NCBI GenBank assembly: GCA_963692465.1
Contig: OY829943.1
Coordinates: 806,001-870,000, forward strand
Source of the DNA: JAUZOB01 sp963692465
Lineage (GTDB): Bacteria; Bacteroidota; Bacteroidia; Bacteroidales; Prolixibacteraceae
Length of the DNA stretch: 64,000 bases
Reading direction: 5' to 3'
A program made the translations under genes and the position numbers. Position 1 is the stretch's first letter. Every line of letters starts with the position of its first letter. Under the pieces are notes generated by a model. The model did not search any database, had not been told where the DNA came from, and was given only the letters and a program-made list of their open reading frames with translations. This document shows, in pieces, positions 56,549 through 64,000 of the stretch.

Positions 56549-58171
56549 CTACCAGAAATAAGCATAGAAAATCATAATAATTCCGATAATGACCACCGAG
56601 TTAATTACGTCCCAGTAAGACCAGCTAGACCGCGTTGCTTTACGTTCCTCAATAGAGGTCGACGCATAAGTTAATCCGACCAGCTGTTCTTTCGTAGCCT
56701 TAGGGGTAAACCGACTGATTACATACATCAGCACAATACAGAGGAGGAACAGGAAGATACAAAAATGCAGCCAGTTAACAGCCAGAAGTTGTCCGAACAA
56801 ACTACCCGGAGCAATGTGACTCTGAAAAACCATCAATACCAAGCGGAACATACCCAGACAGAACCCGGTGATCAAAGCCCATTGTCCTGCTTTAGGAGTT
56901 ATCTTACGAGAAAATACCCCCATCAGGAAAACAGCCGCAATAGCCGGAGCAATCAGGGATTGGACGTTCTGTAAATATTCATAAAGGACCGATCCAAGCG
57001 ACCGCATAATCGGAATCCAGACCAATCCGAGAACAACCACTGCAGCCGTAGCAATACGCCCGACGACCACCAGTTTGGCTTCAGAGGCTTCCGGATGATA
57101 GATCTTAAAGAAATCAATCGTAAAGAGCGTTGCCGATGAATTAAAATGAGCAGCTAATGAACTCATCAAAGCGCACAGGAACCCAACGATGACAATCCCT
57201 TTTACGCCCACGGGCAGCAGGATCGTAACCAATAACGGATAAGCATCATTCGCATCAGGCATGTTCAGAATTCCTTTTTGTTTCATAGCATAAGCAATCA
57301 TACCCGGAATCAGGAACATAAATACCGGAAGGATCTTCAGGTAAGCGGCAAAAACAGTTCCCCGACGAGCCTGTGTTTCATTTCGTGCCGAAAGCACCCG
57401 CTGTACAATTTGCTGATCGGTACACCAATACCAGAATCCGATAATAGCCGATCCGAGAATAACCCCGGTCCATGGGAATTTAGGATCGCTTGCCGGACGC
57501 ATCAGATGAACATTGTTTCCGCAATATTTCATCACTTCACCCCAGCCGCCTACTTTTTCCAGACCGAGAATAAAAATGATGACAGACCCAACAATTAATA
57601 TAGGAGTTTGAAGTACCGATATTTTCATGATTCCCTTCATTCCTCCCAGAATGGTAAACACTCCGGTCAGGAGTACCAATCCGACAGCTGAGACCCAAAA
57701 GAAATCGATTCCCCACATGGTGTCAATCTGCAGCACCGTTTTCAGAAATAGACCACCGGTAAATGCCGTTACAGACACCTTCGTTAAGACATAACTAATC
57801 AACGTAATAATTGAAAGAAAAGATCGGGAACCGGAGTTAAATCGTCGCTCAAGGAACTCCGGCATCGTAAACACTTTACTGTGCTCGTAAAACGGGACGA
57901 AAAGCCATCCCAATACCAAAATCAGCCAGCCCTGCATTTCCCAGTGAGCCATTGCCATTCCGCTCTGAGCCCCCGCTCCTGCCAGACCCACTAAATGTTC
58001 CGAACCGATGTTTGCTGCAAAGATAGAAGCACCTATTGCGATCCATCCCGCATCTCTGCCTGCCAGAAAATAATCACTTGTATCTTCTTTCTTATGTTTT
58101 ATGACCCAGATAATAATCCCTGCCAAACCGAAGAAGAAGAGAACAAGTATTAACCAGTCAATCGTTGCCAT
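56549..58171 (-). CDS. Sodium:sugar symporter (SSS family), probable arabinose importer
   Basis: A 540-residue inner-membrane symporter of the solute:sodium symporter family, with about 14 hydrophobic helices. Family landmarks: DTSDYFLAGRDAGWIAIGASIFAANIGSEHLVGLAGAGA (split here as DYFLAGRDAGW and FAANIGSEHLVGLAGAG), GVFTILGGMKGIMK and FWYWCTDQQIVQRVLSARN. Operon position with araD and araB points to L-arabinose as substrate, as in Bacteroides arabinose operons. The isomerase gene araA, often in such operons, is not present on either side within the window. Confidence 0.93.
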   Translation of the reverse strand: MATIDWLILVLFFFGLAGIIIWVIKHKKEDTSDYFLAGRDAGWIAIGASIFAANIGSEHLVGLAGAGAQSGMAMAHWEMQGWLILVLGWLFVPFYEHSKVFTMPEFLERRFNSGSRSFLSIITLISYVLTKVSVTAFTGGLFLKTVLQIDTMWGIDFFWVSAVGLVLLTGVFTILGGMKGIMKISVLQTPILIVGSVIIFILGLEKVGGWGEVMKYCGNNVHLMRPASDPKFPWTGVILGSAIIGFWYWCTDQQIVQRVLSARNETQARRGTVFAAYLKILPVFMFLIPGMIAYAMKQKGILNMPDANDAYPLLVTILLPVGVKGIVIVGFLCALMSSLAAHFNSSATLFTIDFFKIYHPEASEAKLVVVGRIATAAVVVLGLVWIPIMRSLGSVLYEYLQNVQSLIAPAIAAVFLMGVFSRKITPKAGQWALITGFCLGMFRLVLMVFQSHIAPGSLFGQLLAVNWLHFCIFLFLLCIVLMYVISRFTPKATKEQLVGLTYASTSIEERKATRSSWSYWDVINSVVIIGIIMIFYAYFW

Positions 58172-58497
58172 AGTGTTGTTTTATTGGATTTATTAATACT
58201 TAGTTAGCGATTTAAAGGTACGCCATACTTTTATTAAAGAAAAAATATTTAACCACATTTTTTCTATTTTTTTTCTATGATCAACAAAACGCCCATTTTA
58301 CGCGCACTTTAAGAATTTATCATTCCGAAGTTACAACTCCGATTACCATTAAACAATATGACAACCTCAATAATTTGCTATCTTTTCAATAAAATACGCA
58401 CGATAATATTTTGCCTGTTCCTCCCCAAACAGAACAAAGCCTGCTTTCCCAATAAATGGAAAGCAGGCTTTTTAAATTATCCGTTATTTTAGTGTTT
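58172..58497. other. Intergenic region upstream of the arabinose operon
   Basis: No gene. It holds the bidirectional-looking terminator at 58436-58471 and, near the symporter start, an A/T-rich promoter candidate (minus-strand TACCTTTA, a loose match to TAnnTTTG). I see no convincing operator. Confidence 0.5.
58436..58471. terminator. Terminator hairpin after the DJ-1/PfpI gene
   Basis: AAAGCCTGCTTTCC pairs perfectly with GGAAAGCAGGCTTT over an 8-base loop, 27 bases past the DJ-1/PfpI stop. A-runs and T-runs flank both sides (TTTTT on the plus side; TTTGTTCTGTTT on the minus side), so it could stop transcription from either direction. Confidence 0.8.
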
Positions 58498-59187
58498 CTA
58501 TTTTAATGCCTTTAGCAGCTCCTTTGCCACAGCTGCCGACGATCCGGGATTCTGTCCGGTAATCAGCAAGCCATCTTTTTTTACATAAGCTTCCCAATCC
58601 GGACCCTTCGTATAATGGGCTCCCAGCTTTTTCAATTCATCTTCCAATAAGAAGGGAACAACCTTCGTCAAACCGACACCCTCCTCTTCCGAATCGGAGA
58701 AGCCGGTTACTTCTTTGCCTTTCACCAAAGGCTCTCCATTGGGTAACTTAACATGGATCAATGCTCCGGGGGCATGGCATACAAATGCAACAGGTTTCCC
58801 CTGGGTATAAAACGCTTCGATCAACGCAATCGAGTTTTTATCTTTGGCAAGGTCCCACAATGGTCCATGTCCGCCAGGATAGAACACCGCATCATAATCT
58901 GCAACCTTTACGTCGCTAAGCTTTACGGTGTGGGCAAGTTGTTTTTTTAATGCCTCATCGCTATCAAACCGACGGGTTGCATCTGTTTGTGAGTTTGCCT
59001 GTTCACTTTTAGGGTCAACAGGTGGCTGACCCCCCTTGGGTGAAGCCAGCGTTATCTGGACTCCTGCATCGGACAATACATAGTAAGGTGCAGCAAATTC
59101 CTCAATCCAAAATCCGGTTTTTTCTCCGGTATTGCCTAAATCGCCATGCGATGTCAAGACAATCAATACTTTAATAATAGCATTCAT
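58498..59187 (-). CDS. DJ-1/PfpI family protein (Hsp31-like class-I glutamine amidotransferase fold)
   Basis: A 229-residue cytoplasmic protein of the DJ-1/PfpI superfamily; relatives act as glyoxalase III/deglycase-like stress proteins or chaperones. Seen: KVLIVLTSHGDLGNTGEKTGFW (split here as VLIVLTSHG and TGEKTGFWIEE), FYPGGHGPLWDL, the nucleophile elbow VCHAPGAL with its Cys, and FSDSEEEG. The TGEKTGFWIEE...PYY pattern places it with the larger Hsp31-like proteins. I start at 59187 (MNAIIKVLIV); an in-frame ATG at 59289 would add 34 residues not expected in the family. It is a single-gene unit with its own terminator. Confidence 0.88.
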   Translation of the reverse strand: MNAIIKVLIVLTSHGDLGNTGEKTGFWIEEFAAPYYVLSDAGVQITLASPKGGQPPVDPKSEQANSQTDATRRFDSDEALKKQLAHTVKLSDVKVADYDAVFYPGGHGPLWDLAKDKNSIALIEAFYTQGKPVAFVCHAPGALIHVKLPNGEPLVKGKEVTGFSDSEEEGVGLTKVVPFLLEDELKKLGAHYTKGPDWEAYVKKDGLLITGQNPGSSAAVAKELLKALK

Positions 59188-59799
59188 TTTGATTATTTTT
59201 AGTAACACTCTGTGATATAAAACACCCCCCGGCTTCGAAAGTTCAAAAAGATCAAGAATAAGCCGGCACGTTTTCAGCAAAGCACACAAGTCCGTTTTAT
59301 CACAGAAAAAGGGAAACAGTTATTAGAAAATTAAAATTGTATGCCTATTTTAGCGTGCAAATATTCTACGGTATACTTATTCCTGCAGAGAACCTCAAAA
59401 GTGTATACTTATTTTAGTAAAGCTCACCTTCCCTTTTTCTTCGGTATTGGCCATAGATTGGTTCGTTATTGCTTATCCATTTAAAGGTGGTTCAGAGGTG
59501 GTTCAAAGGTGGTTTATAGGTGCTCAACACCTATAAATCACCTTTGAACCTTTTTTATGCATTCCTTTTTCAACGCTCCAAACATTAACCGATACCCTAC
59601 TAATACCAAATCAGAAAACCACCGGTATCAGACAATGGGAAAACGTGACTATAGCTGCGATAGTGAGTCAAAAACCGCAACTCATTACCGAATCAGGAAG
59701 ATGATGTTCGATTGATAATGATTGGCATTTTTATTTCAATAGTTTAATTTCATAATTATTTGTATTTTTAAGGGAGCCAATACATCTAAATCTTGCACA
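59188..59799. other. Intergenic region between divergent DJ-1 and TlpA-like genes
   Basis: No gene. GTATACTTAT occurs at 59371-59380 and 59403-59412 (32 bases apart). A repeated GGTGGTTCA/GA motif and a strong plus-strand hairpin with T-run lie at 59483-59556. Promoters for both divergent genes must lie here, but I cannot place them securely. Confidence 0.5.
59500..59556 (+). terminator. Orphan plus-strand terminator hairpin with GGTGGTTCA repeats
   Basis: The arms at 59500-59522 and 59528-59550 pair over 23 positions with one wobble, with loop CTCAA, followed by TTTTTT. Preceding it, AAAGGTGGTTCAGAGGTGG repeats the same motif. No rightward gene lies upstream, so it either terminates an unseen small transcript or acts as an attenuator ahead of the TlpA-like gene. 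Confidence 0.65.
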
Positions 59800-61428
59800 A
59801 TGAAAATTCATCCTCCTAAAACACAATTAACCAATTGGTTTCACATTCAATATCCGATAGTACAAACCACTGATTATTTCGCCAATACAATTGGGTCTTT
59901 TAGCACATCTTTTTTGAAACAAATTTTCCTTATCGGAATGTGTTTCGGGTTGTTATCTTTCACACCCAAGAGCAATGACCAGTTACCCAATCCCAGGATC
60001 CAGGCAGGAATAGCCAAACTGTCCGGTAAGATCATTGATTTTCACTTAAAGAAAGGGGAAGAAAACCCGACTCTAACGTTGTATGTTCCCAATCCCATTA
60101 CTGCAGAAACTGGCGTATTCAAAACCCATCTGGATGTGAACGGTAATTTCCATTTCGTGGTTCCGATTGAATGCAATACAACAATTGGACAACTTGGTGC
60201 ATCAATATTCGAAGATTATACTATCTGCATCGGTTTAATTCCTGGTGAAGAAACAAAATTAGAGATATTATATGATGAAGCCGGCCAAATAAAGGCAATT
60301 ACAGGAAACAGGTTGGAGTTCACTACGAATGATTTATTGAATTTTGGCAAGACGTTTGGTGATTTTCTGGATGCCCATGACAATGAGCGTTTTTATACCA
60401 TGACACCTAAAGATTTCAGCCGTTTAGCCATCGAAAAATTGATGAAAGAGCGATTGAAAAGATCAATAAACGATTCAATACTGTCGAAGAAAGCAAAAAA
60501 CTGCATCTCAAATGAATGCAAATTGAAATATCTAAAAGGATGCCTCCTCTCCTATCGAGACTACATGTTAATGAATTATCGGAATTTTAAAACCCAAAAA
60601 GAACCGGATGATTTTACTCCGCAAGAGCCCAATATATCTTATTATACTTTTCTTAAATATTTCAATTTGAACGATCCTCAATATCTATACAACAGTACTT
60701 ATCCCGAGTTATTGCAAACGATCCTTCTAAATAACACATTAAATATACCCGTGATCAAAGATATGCCGATACAAAACTGGATTAAAAAAGTAAAAACCAT
60801 CATGTCCGGTTTGATTGGTTCGGATTCAGGGCTGTTTTATGAAGTACTGGCAGCCAATGCTTATGCCAAACAATTTAACGATGAGCTGAAACCTTTATCT
60901 GATAAGCAAAAGGAAAATATCAGAAACTATTTTAAGAATAAAGAGATTACAAAAATTCTTCTGAGGAGGAACGAAGAAATCACAAAATTGGCTGGAGAAA
61001 AAAAGTATTTCAATCTCGTCATCAATAAAACACCTGCTGTTTCAAAAGAGGCGTTAATGAAAACGATTATTTCCAAATATAAAGGAAAAGCCGTTTTAGT
61101 CGATTTCTGGGCAACATGGTGCAGTCCCTGTATGGACGCAATGACAGAGATTAGAAAAGTCAAAAGTGCAATGGTGGGTAAAGAGATCGCCTTTGTATAT
61201 ATAACGAATGTTTCATCTCCCCGGAAACTATGGGAAGCAAAGATTAAAGGAATCGGAGGCGAACAGTATTATTTAACTTCAAAAGAATGGGAATCTTTAA
61301 CGGATAGTCTTGATATCAATTATGTTCCAACCTATTTATTTTATGACAAGAACGGAGTGCTGAAGAATAAAGTCACTAGCTATCCAGGGACAGCAGAAAT
61401 GAAGAAAATGATAGACCAACTATTGTAA
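59800..61428 (+). CDS. TlpA-like thioredoxin-domain protein
   Basis: A 542-residue envelope protein with a C-terminal thioredoxin fold. N-terminal hydrophobic segment at about 44-58 (FLKQIFLIGMCFGLLSF) acts as signal or anchor, then a beta-rich region (about 66-170, with KLSGKIIDFHLKKGEENPTL, VNGNFHFVVPIE) resembles DUF4369-type domains, a helical middle (about 180-400), and the TlpA/AhpC domain (about 410-542) with redox motif WATWCSPCMD and cis-Pro NYVPTYLFYDKNG. Such Bacteroidota proteins reduce or oxidise periplasmic thiols; the particular partner is unknown. The unusual 40-residue N-terminal tail before the hydrophobic segment could indicate a later real start, but no better Met precedes the membrane segment. 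Confidence 0.82.
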   Translation: MKIHPPKTQLTNWFHIQYPIVQTTDYFANTIGSFSTSFLKQIFLIGMCFGLLSFTPKSNDQLPNPRIQAGIAKLSGKIIDFHLKKGEENPTLTLYVPNPITAETGVFKTHLDVNGNFHFVVPIECNTTIGQLGASIFEDYTICIGLIPGEETKLEILYDEAGQIKAITGNRLEFTTNDLLNFGKTFGDFLDAHDNERFYTMTPKDFSRLAIEKLMKERLKRSINDSILSKKAKNCISNECKLKYLKGCLLSYRDYMLMNYRNFKTQKEPDDFTPQEPNISYYTFLKYFNLNDPQYLYNSTYPELLQTILLNNTLNIPVIKDMPIQNWIKKVKTIMSGLIGSDSGLFYEVLAANAYAKQFNDELKPLSDKQKENIRNYFKNKEITKILLRRNEEITKLAGEKKYFNLVINKTPAVSKEALMKTIISKYKGKAVLVDFWATWCSPCMDAMTEIRKVKSAMVGKEIAFVYITNVSSPRKLWEAKIKGIGGEQYYLTSKEWESLTDSLDINYVPTYLFYDKNGVLKNKVTSYPGTAEMKKMIDQLL

Positions 61429-61572
61429 GCTCATTTTTCAAACAACATAAAGTAGAGGAACCAACCGGGTCTCGCCCAAACTCCGGTTATCCGGATACGC
61501 CACATTTTCACCTTTGAATGGATGGTTCTTTTTTTAGGATGCTTATTGGGTGAGCTATGAAAAGTTTAGATT

Positions 61573-61607
61573 TTGAACTAATTTTAATGTGTTTGCTGTA
61601 TCTTTGA
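61573..61607 (+). promoter_or_regulatory. Promoter-like boxes upstream of darTG
   Basis: TTTG at 61573-61576 and TATCTTTG at 61600-61607 match the Bacteroidota -33 TTTG and -7 TAnnTTTG boxes. Spacing is 23 bases, slightly longer than the usual 19-21. It lies about 80 bases before the darT start. Confidence 0.45.
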
Positions 61608-61690
61608 TTGTAGAAGAGTTTATGCTTTTAGTGACTCATAATTTTCTAAAGATCAGTAACTGTAGCGCATAAAATAAATTTTTAGTGGCG

Positions 61691-62339
61691 ATGCCAAGGG
61701 ATAATAGACGGAATCCATTGATTTACAGAATGACTCATATTGATAATATGCAGCACATATTGCAGTATGGCATAACGAGTAGATTATCTTCTCATGCTGA
61801 TCCGGAATATAGGAGTATTGGAGATCAGAGTCTGATTTCTACACGGGACGAATTTATAGTTCCGGTACCTCCAGATGGATCATTAGGCACTTATATTCCT
61901 TTCTATTTTGGCTATCGTTCACCTTATGCTTTACGTGATTGCACACGGATATAATAATGTGAGCCGAGTTCCTCAGGAAAATATTGTTTATCTTGTTTCT
62001 GATTTGCAGCATATACAAAATGCGCATTTGCCTTTCGTTTTTACAGATGGGCATGCTTATAATGAGGTAACTCAATTTTATACGGCTAGAGAATCTGCAA
62101 GAACGATTGACTTGGAATGGAGTATGATTGAAGCAACAGACTGGCACAACACAACAGAAAATACTCAGCGGAAGAGAATTAAAGAAGCTGAATTTTTAAT
62201 AAAATCAGATGTTCCGCTTCAATGTCTGATTGGATTAATTGTTTACAATGAAACGGCGAAATCAAGATTGGAACAAATTATAAGAGAAGCAACACTTGGA
62301 ATATCAGTAATTGTACGAAGGGATTATTATTATGGTTAA
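61691..62339 (+). pseudogene. darT: DarT-type DNA ADP-ribosyltransferase toxin, one-base frameshift
   Basis: The toxin of the DarTG system, which ADP-ribosylates thymidine in single-stranded DNA and serves as phage defence. The first part reads MPRDNRRNPLIYRMTHIDNM, then LQYGITSR and TYIPFYFGYRSP. At 61922-61925 (CCTT) an extra T moves the frame. The sequence continues in another frame as MLYVIAHGYN, IVYLVSDLQ, FTDGHAYN and RKRIKEAEFLIKSDVPL (with the expected catalytic Glu), to a stop at 62339. Joined, the two parts give a DarT of about 215 residues, normal for the family. A GTG at 61685 could also start it. Its end overlaps the darG start by 8 bases. Confidence 0.85.
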
Positions 62340-63372
62340 ATATACTGAAGGAAATTTATTGGATAGCCCAACGCAAGCATTGGTTAACACCGTTAATACT
62401 GTTGGCGTTATGGGAAAAGGAATAGCTTTACAATTTAAAAAAATGTTTCCTGGAAATTATGCTTCGTATAAAAAAGCTTGTGTATCGAATGAAATAGTTA
62501 TAGGAAAAATGTTCGTGTCCGTTGAGCGACTGTTATTAACCGGAGAAGAAAAAATTATCATCAATTTCCCGACTAAAAAACATTGGAGGCAGCCTTCTCA
62601 ATATAGTTACATCTCAGAAGGGCTAAAGGATTTGAAGAATGTGATTATTGAGAGAAATATTCAGTCTGTAACTTTGCCTCCATTGGGTTGTGGAAATGGA
62701 GGACTTGAATGGAGTCGGGTGAAATGTTTAATTGAAGAGGCTTTAAAGGAATTATCTTGTGAAGTGATTGTTTATACTCCAAACGCAGCGGTTCAGACTG
62801 TTTTGAACAAAGAAAATTCAAAATTAACTACGGGCCGGATTATGCTATTATCAGTTTTTTACGACTTAGTTGCCCATGAAGAGTTTGTGACGGAGTTTGC
62901 CGGTGAGAAAATTTGTTATTTTTTACAACGAATGGGTGCCGGCAAGTATTTTAATCTTGTGTTTGAGCCATATTATTATGGACCTTATTCCGGTAAAGTC
63001 GGGCGGGTCTTGCGTGCAATGAATGGTTTCTATTTGACTGATTATAATTTACAAAACCAAAAACCTTTTGATGCTATTCAGTTAAAGTTTGATACCCGGG
63101 ATGAATTGGAAAAGGCTTATAATGAAAAATTAACGAAAGAAGAAAAGGAGATTGTTCTTAAAACTAAAGGACTATTTAAGGGTTTCTATTCTGCCTTTTC
63201 GATGGAGCTGCTTTCAAGTGTTGATTTGATTGTAAATAAATCGGGAGAAACAGAGATTCATCGAATTCAGGCAAAAGTCTCTGCATGGAATGAACGAAAG
63301 GCAAAAATATTTAATAAAGAACGCTATATACAAATTGCATTGGATCGTTTGAAGAAATTTGATTTGGCCTGA
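62332..63372 (+). CDS. darG: DarG antitoxin: macro domain plus C-terminal DarT-binding domain
   Basis: A 346-residue antitoxin. The macro domain (about 1-155) removes ADP-ribose from DNA; landmarks are YTEGNLLDSPTQALVNTVNT, VGVMGKGIALQFKKMFP, NFPTKKHWRQPSQYSYI and LPPLGCGNGGLEW. The C-terminal part (about 165-346: GRIMLLSVFYDLVAHEEFV ... FEPYYYGPYSGKVGRVLRAM) corresponds to the region that binds and blocks DarT in known DarTG2-type systems. The frame is intact. I start at 62332, overlapping the darT stop by 8 bases, instead of an in-frame ATG at 62311, since the macro domain begins there. Confidence 0.93.
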   Translation: MVKYTEGNLLDSPTQALVNTVNTVGVMGKGIALQFKKMFPGNYASYKKACVSNEIVIGKMFVSVERLLLTGEEKIIINFPTKKHWRQPSQYSYISEGLKDLKNVIIERNIQSVTLPPLGCGNGGLEWSRVKCLIEEALKELSCEVIVYTPNAAVQTVLNKENSKLTTGRIMLLSVFYDLVAHEEFVTEFAGEKICYFLQRMGAGKYFNLVFEPYYYGPYSGKVGRVLRAMNGFYLTDYNLQNQKPFDAIQLKFDTRDELEKAYNEKLTKEEKEIVLKTKGLFKGFYSAFSMELLSSVDLIVNKSGETEIHRIQAKVSAWNERKAKIFNKERYIQIALDRLKKFDLA

Positions 63373-63560
63373 AATAAGTTTGCAATTTCAGTATAATAGT
63401 TGCACATTGCTATATACCATTTTATTGTTTAAATCAAGTTTGATGCGGCTTGTTTACTTGTATTATCCGCAAAATATGCGGCTTATTCTGTAGTTTTAGC
63501 CGCAAAAGTCTGTTTCTCCCAATTTTATTATTTAATTTTGCGGTTATAATTAGATAGGAT

Positions 63561-64000
63561 ATGTTTATTTACGAAAGAGAGAACTGGACAGATTTTCGTT
63601 GGGATGCCAACCAACTGATAGATCTCATGGCGCAAGTGAACCATGAAACTGGTTTTCTTGCGGGAAGATTGAGTGCTATCGGATTTGATGCACAACTATC
63701 AACAGCCGCCGAAACTATTGCTAATGACATCGTAGCTTCATCGGCCATTGAAGGTATTATCCTTGATTCATTTGAAGTGCGCTCTTCTGTAGCTCGAAAG
63801 TTGGGCATCAAAGTTGCCGACGAAAAAGCTCCAACGCATTATATAGATGGCGTCGTAGAAATGATGCTCGATGCCACAGCTAATTATCTCGACCCGCTAT
63901 CTAAAAAAAGGCTTTTCTCCTGGCATGGAGCATTATTCCCCACAGGGCGAAGTGGACTTTCGGAAATTAATGTTGGAGCCTATCGCACAGAGCCAATGCA
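63561..64000 (+). CDS. Fic-family protein, N-terminal part (runs off window)
   Basis: The first 146 codons of a gene starting MFIYERENWTDFRWDANQLI. The tryptophan-rich start and AQVNHETGFLAGRLSAIGF match the DUF4172 domain preceding bacterial Fic domains. The segment IVASSAIEGIILD contains the (S/T)xxxE(G/N) inhibitory motif that blocks ATP positioning in Fic AMP-transferases. The end, SWHGALFPTGRSG, is the start of the Fic domain (helix with HxxLF). The catalytic HPFxxGNGR loop lies beyond the window, so activity cannot be judged. It is preceded by 188 bases of A/T-rich DNA after darG and may be its own unit. Confidence 0.88.
   Translation, partial: MFIYERENWTDFRWDANQLIDLMAQVNHETGFLAGRLSAIGFDAQLSTAAETIANDIVASSAIEGIILDSFEVRSSVARKLGIKVADEKAPTHYIDGVVEMMLDATANYLDPLSKKRLFSWHGALFPTGRSGLSEINVGAYRTEPM

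Noticed and set aside
54181..58171. Expected araA and a NUDIX-type AraR regulator in the arabinose operon
   Set aside because: I looked on both sides of araB-araD-symporter and found neither. All frames there are assigned to other genes or non-coding.
59483..59550. GGTGGTTCA repeats as a CRISPR-like array
   Set aside because: Units are short, adjacent and without unique spacers, and no cas genes are nearby. It is a hairpin/terminator.
61908..62339. A separate small gene downstream of the darT 5' part
   Set aside because: Its sequence is the C-terminal half of DarT and starts mid-domain, so it is the frame-shifted remainder of one gene.

Overview
The window looks like a chromosomal segment of a low-GC, polysaccharide-degrading Bacteroidales-type Bacteroidota. 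The evidence is paired SusC/SusD-like genes, lipoprotein signals of the Bacteroidota type, a type IX secretion outer-membrane protein (PorV), FecR/ECF-sigma control of a TonB-dependent transporter, and TAnnTTTG promoter-like boxes. I cannot name the genus. Nearly everything from 1 to 59.2 kb is transcribed leftward (minus strand). The last 4 kb is transcribed rightward.

Region 1 (1-1.9 kb): porV and the first codons of a downstream secreted-protein gene. Region 2 (1.9-13.5 kb): an ECF sigma / FecR anti-sigma / STN-SusC / SusD unit, followed after a terminator by a GH51 arabinofuranosidase and a GH92 mannosidase. Just upstream (13.6-14.1 kb) is a debris field: remnants of a second FecR/ECF pair, a perfect 21-bp palindrome, the tail of an unknown convergent gene, a terminator, and a displaced araB 3' end.

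Region 3 (14.1-53.8 kb) is a roughly 40-kb arabinoxylan utilisation locus, apparently in two transcription units with related promoters. The downstream unit has two tandem SusC/SusD pairs, a SusE-like surface lipoprotein, three esterase genes (CE6; alpha/beta hydrolase; a tandem CE1-(CBM48-like)-CE1 protein), a GH3 and a GH43-CBM6. The upstream unit has two GH31, GH95, GH51, three GH43, an inner-membrane sugar symporter, GH10 and GH146. The proposed sequence is: GH10 cuts the xylan backbone, the SusCD pairs import oligosaccharides, periplasmic esterases and side-chain enzymes (arabinose, alpha-xylose, L-galactose/L-fucose) strip them, the symporter carries short products inward, and a GH43 without a signal peptide finishes them in the cytoplasm. 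No alpha-glucuronidase (GH67/GH115) and no HTCS regulator is in the window.

Region 4 (54.2-58.2 kb): araB, araD and an SSS-family sugar symporter, which handle released L-arabinose; araA is not here. Copies of the araB 3' end and of a neighbouring intergenic block lie on both sides of the 40-kb locus in the same order, suggesting that it was inserted or rearranged at the end of araB.

Region 5 (58.5-64 kb): a DJ-1/PfpI protein, a TlpA-like thioredoxin protein, a DarT/DarG toxin-antitoxin (phage-defence) pair whose toxin carries a one-base frameshift, and the beginning of a Fic-family AMP-transferase-like gene with its inhibitory motif.
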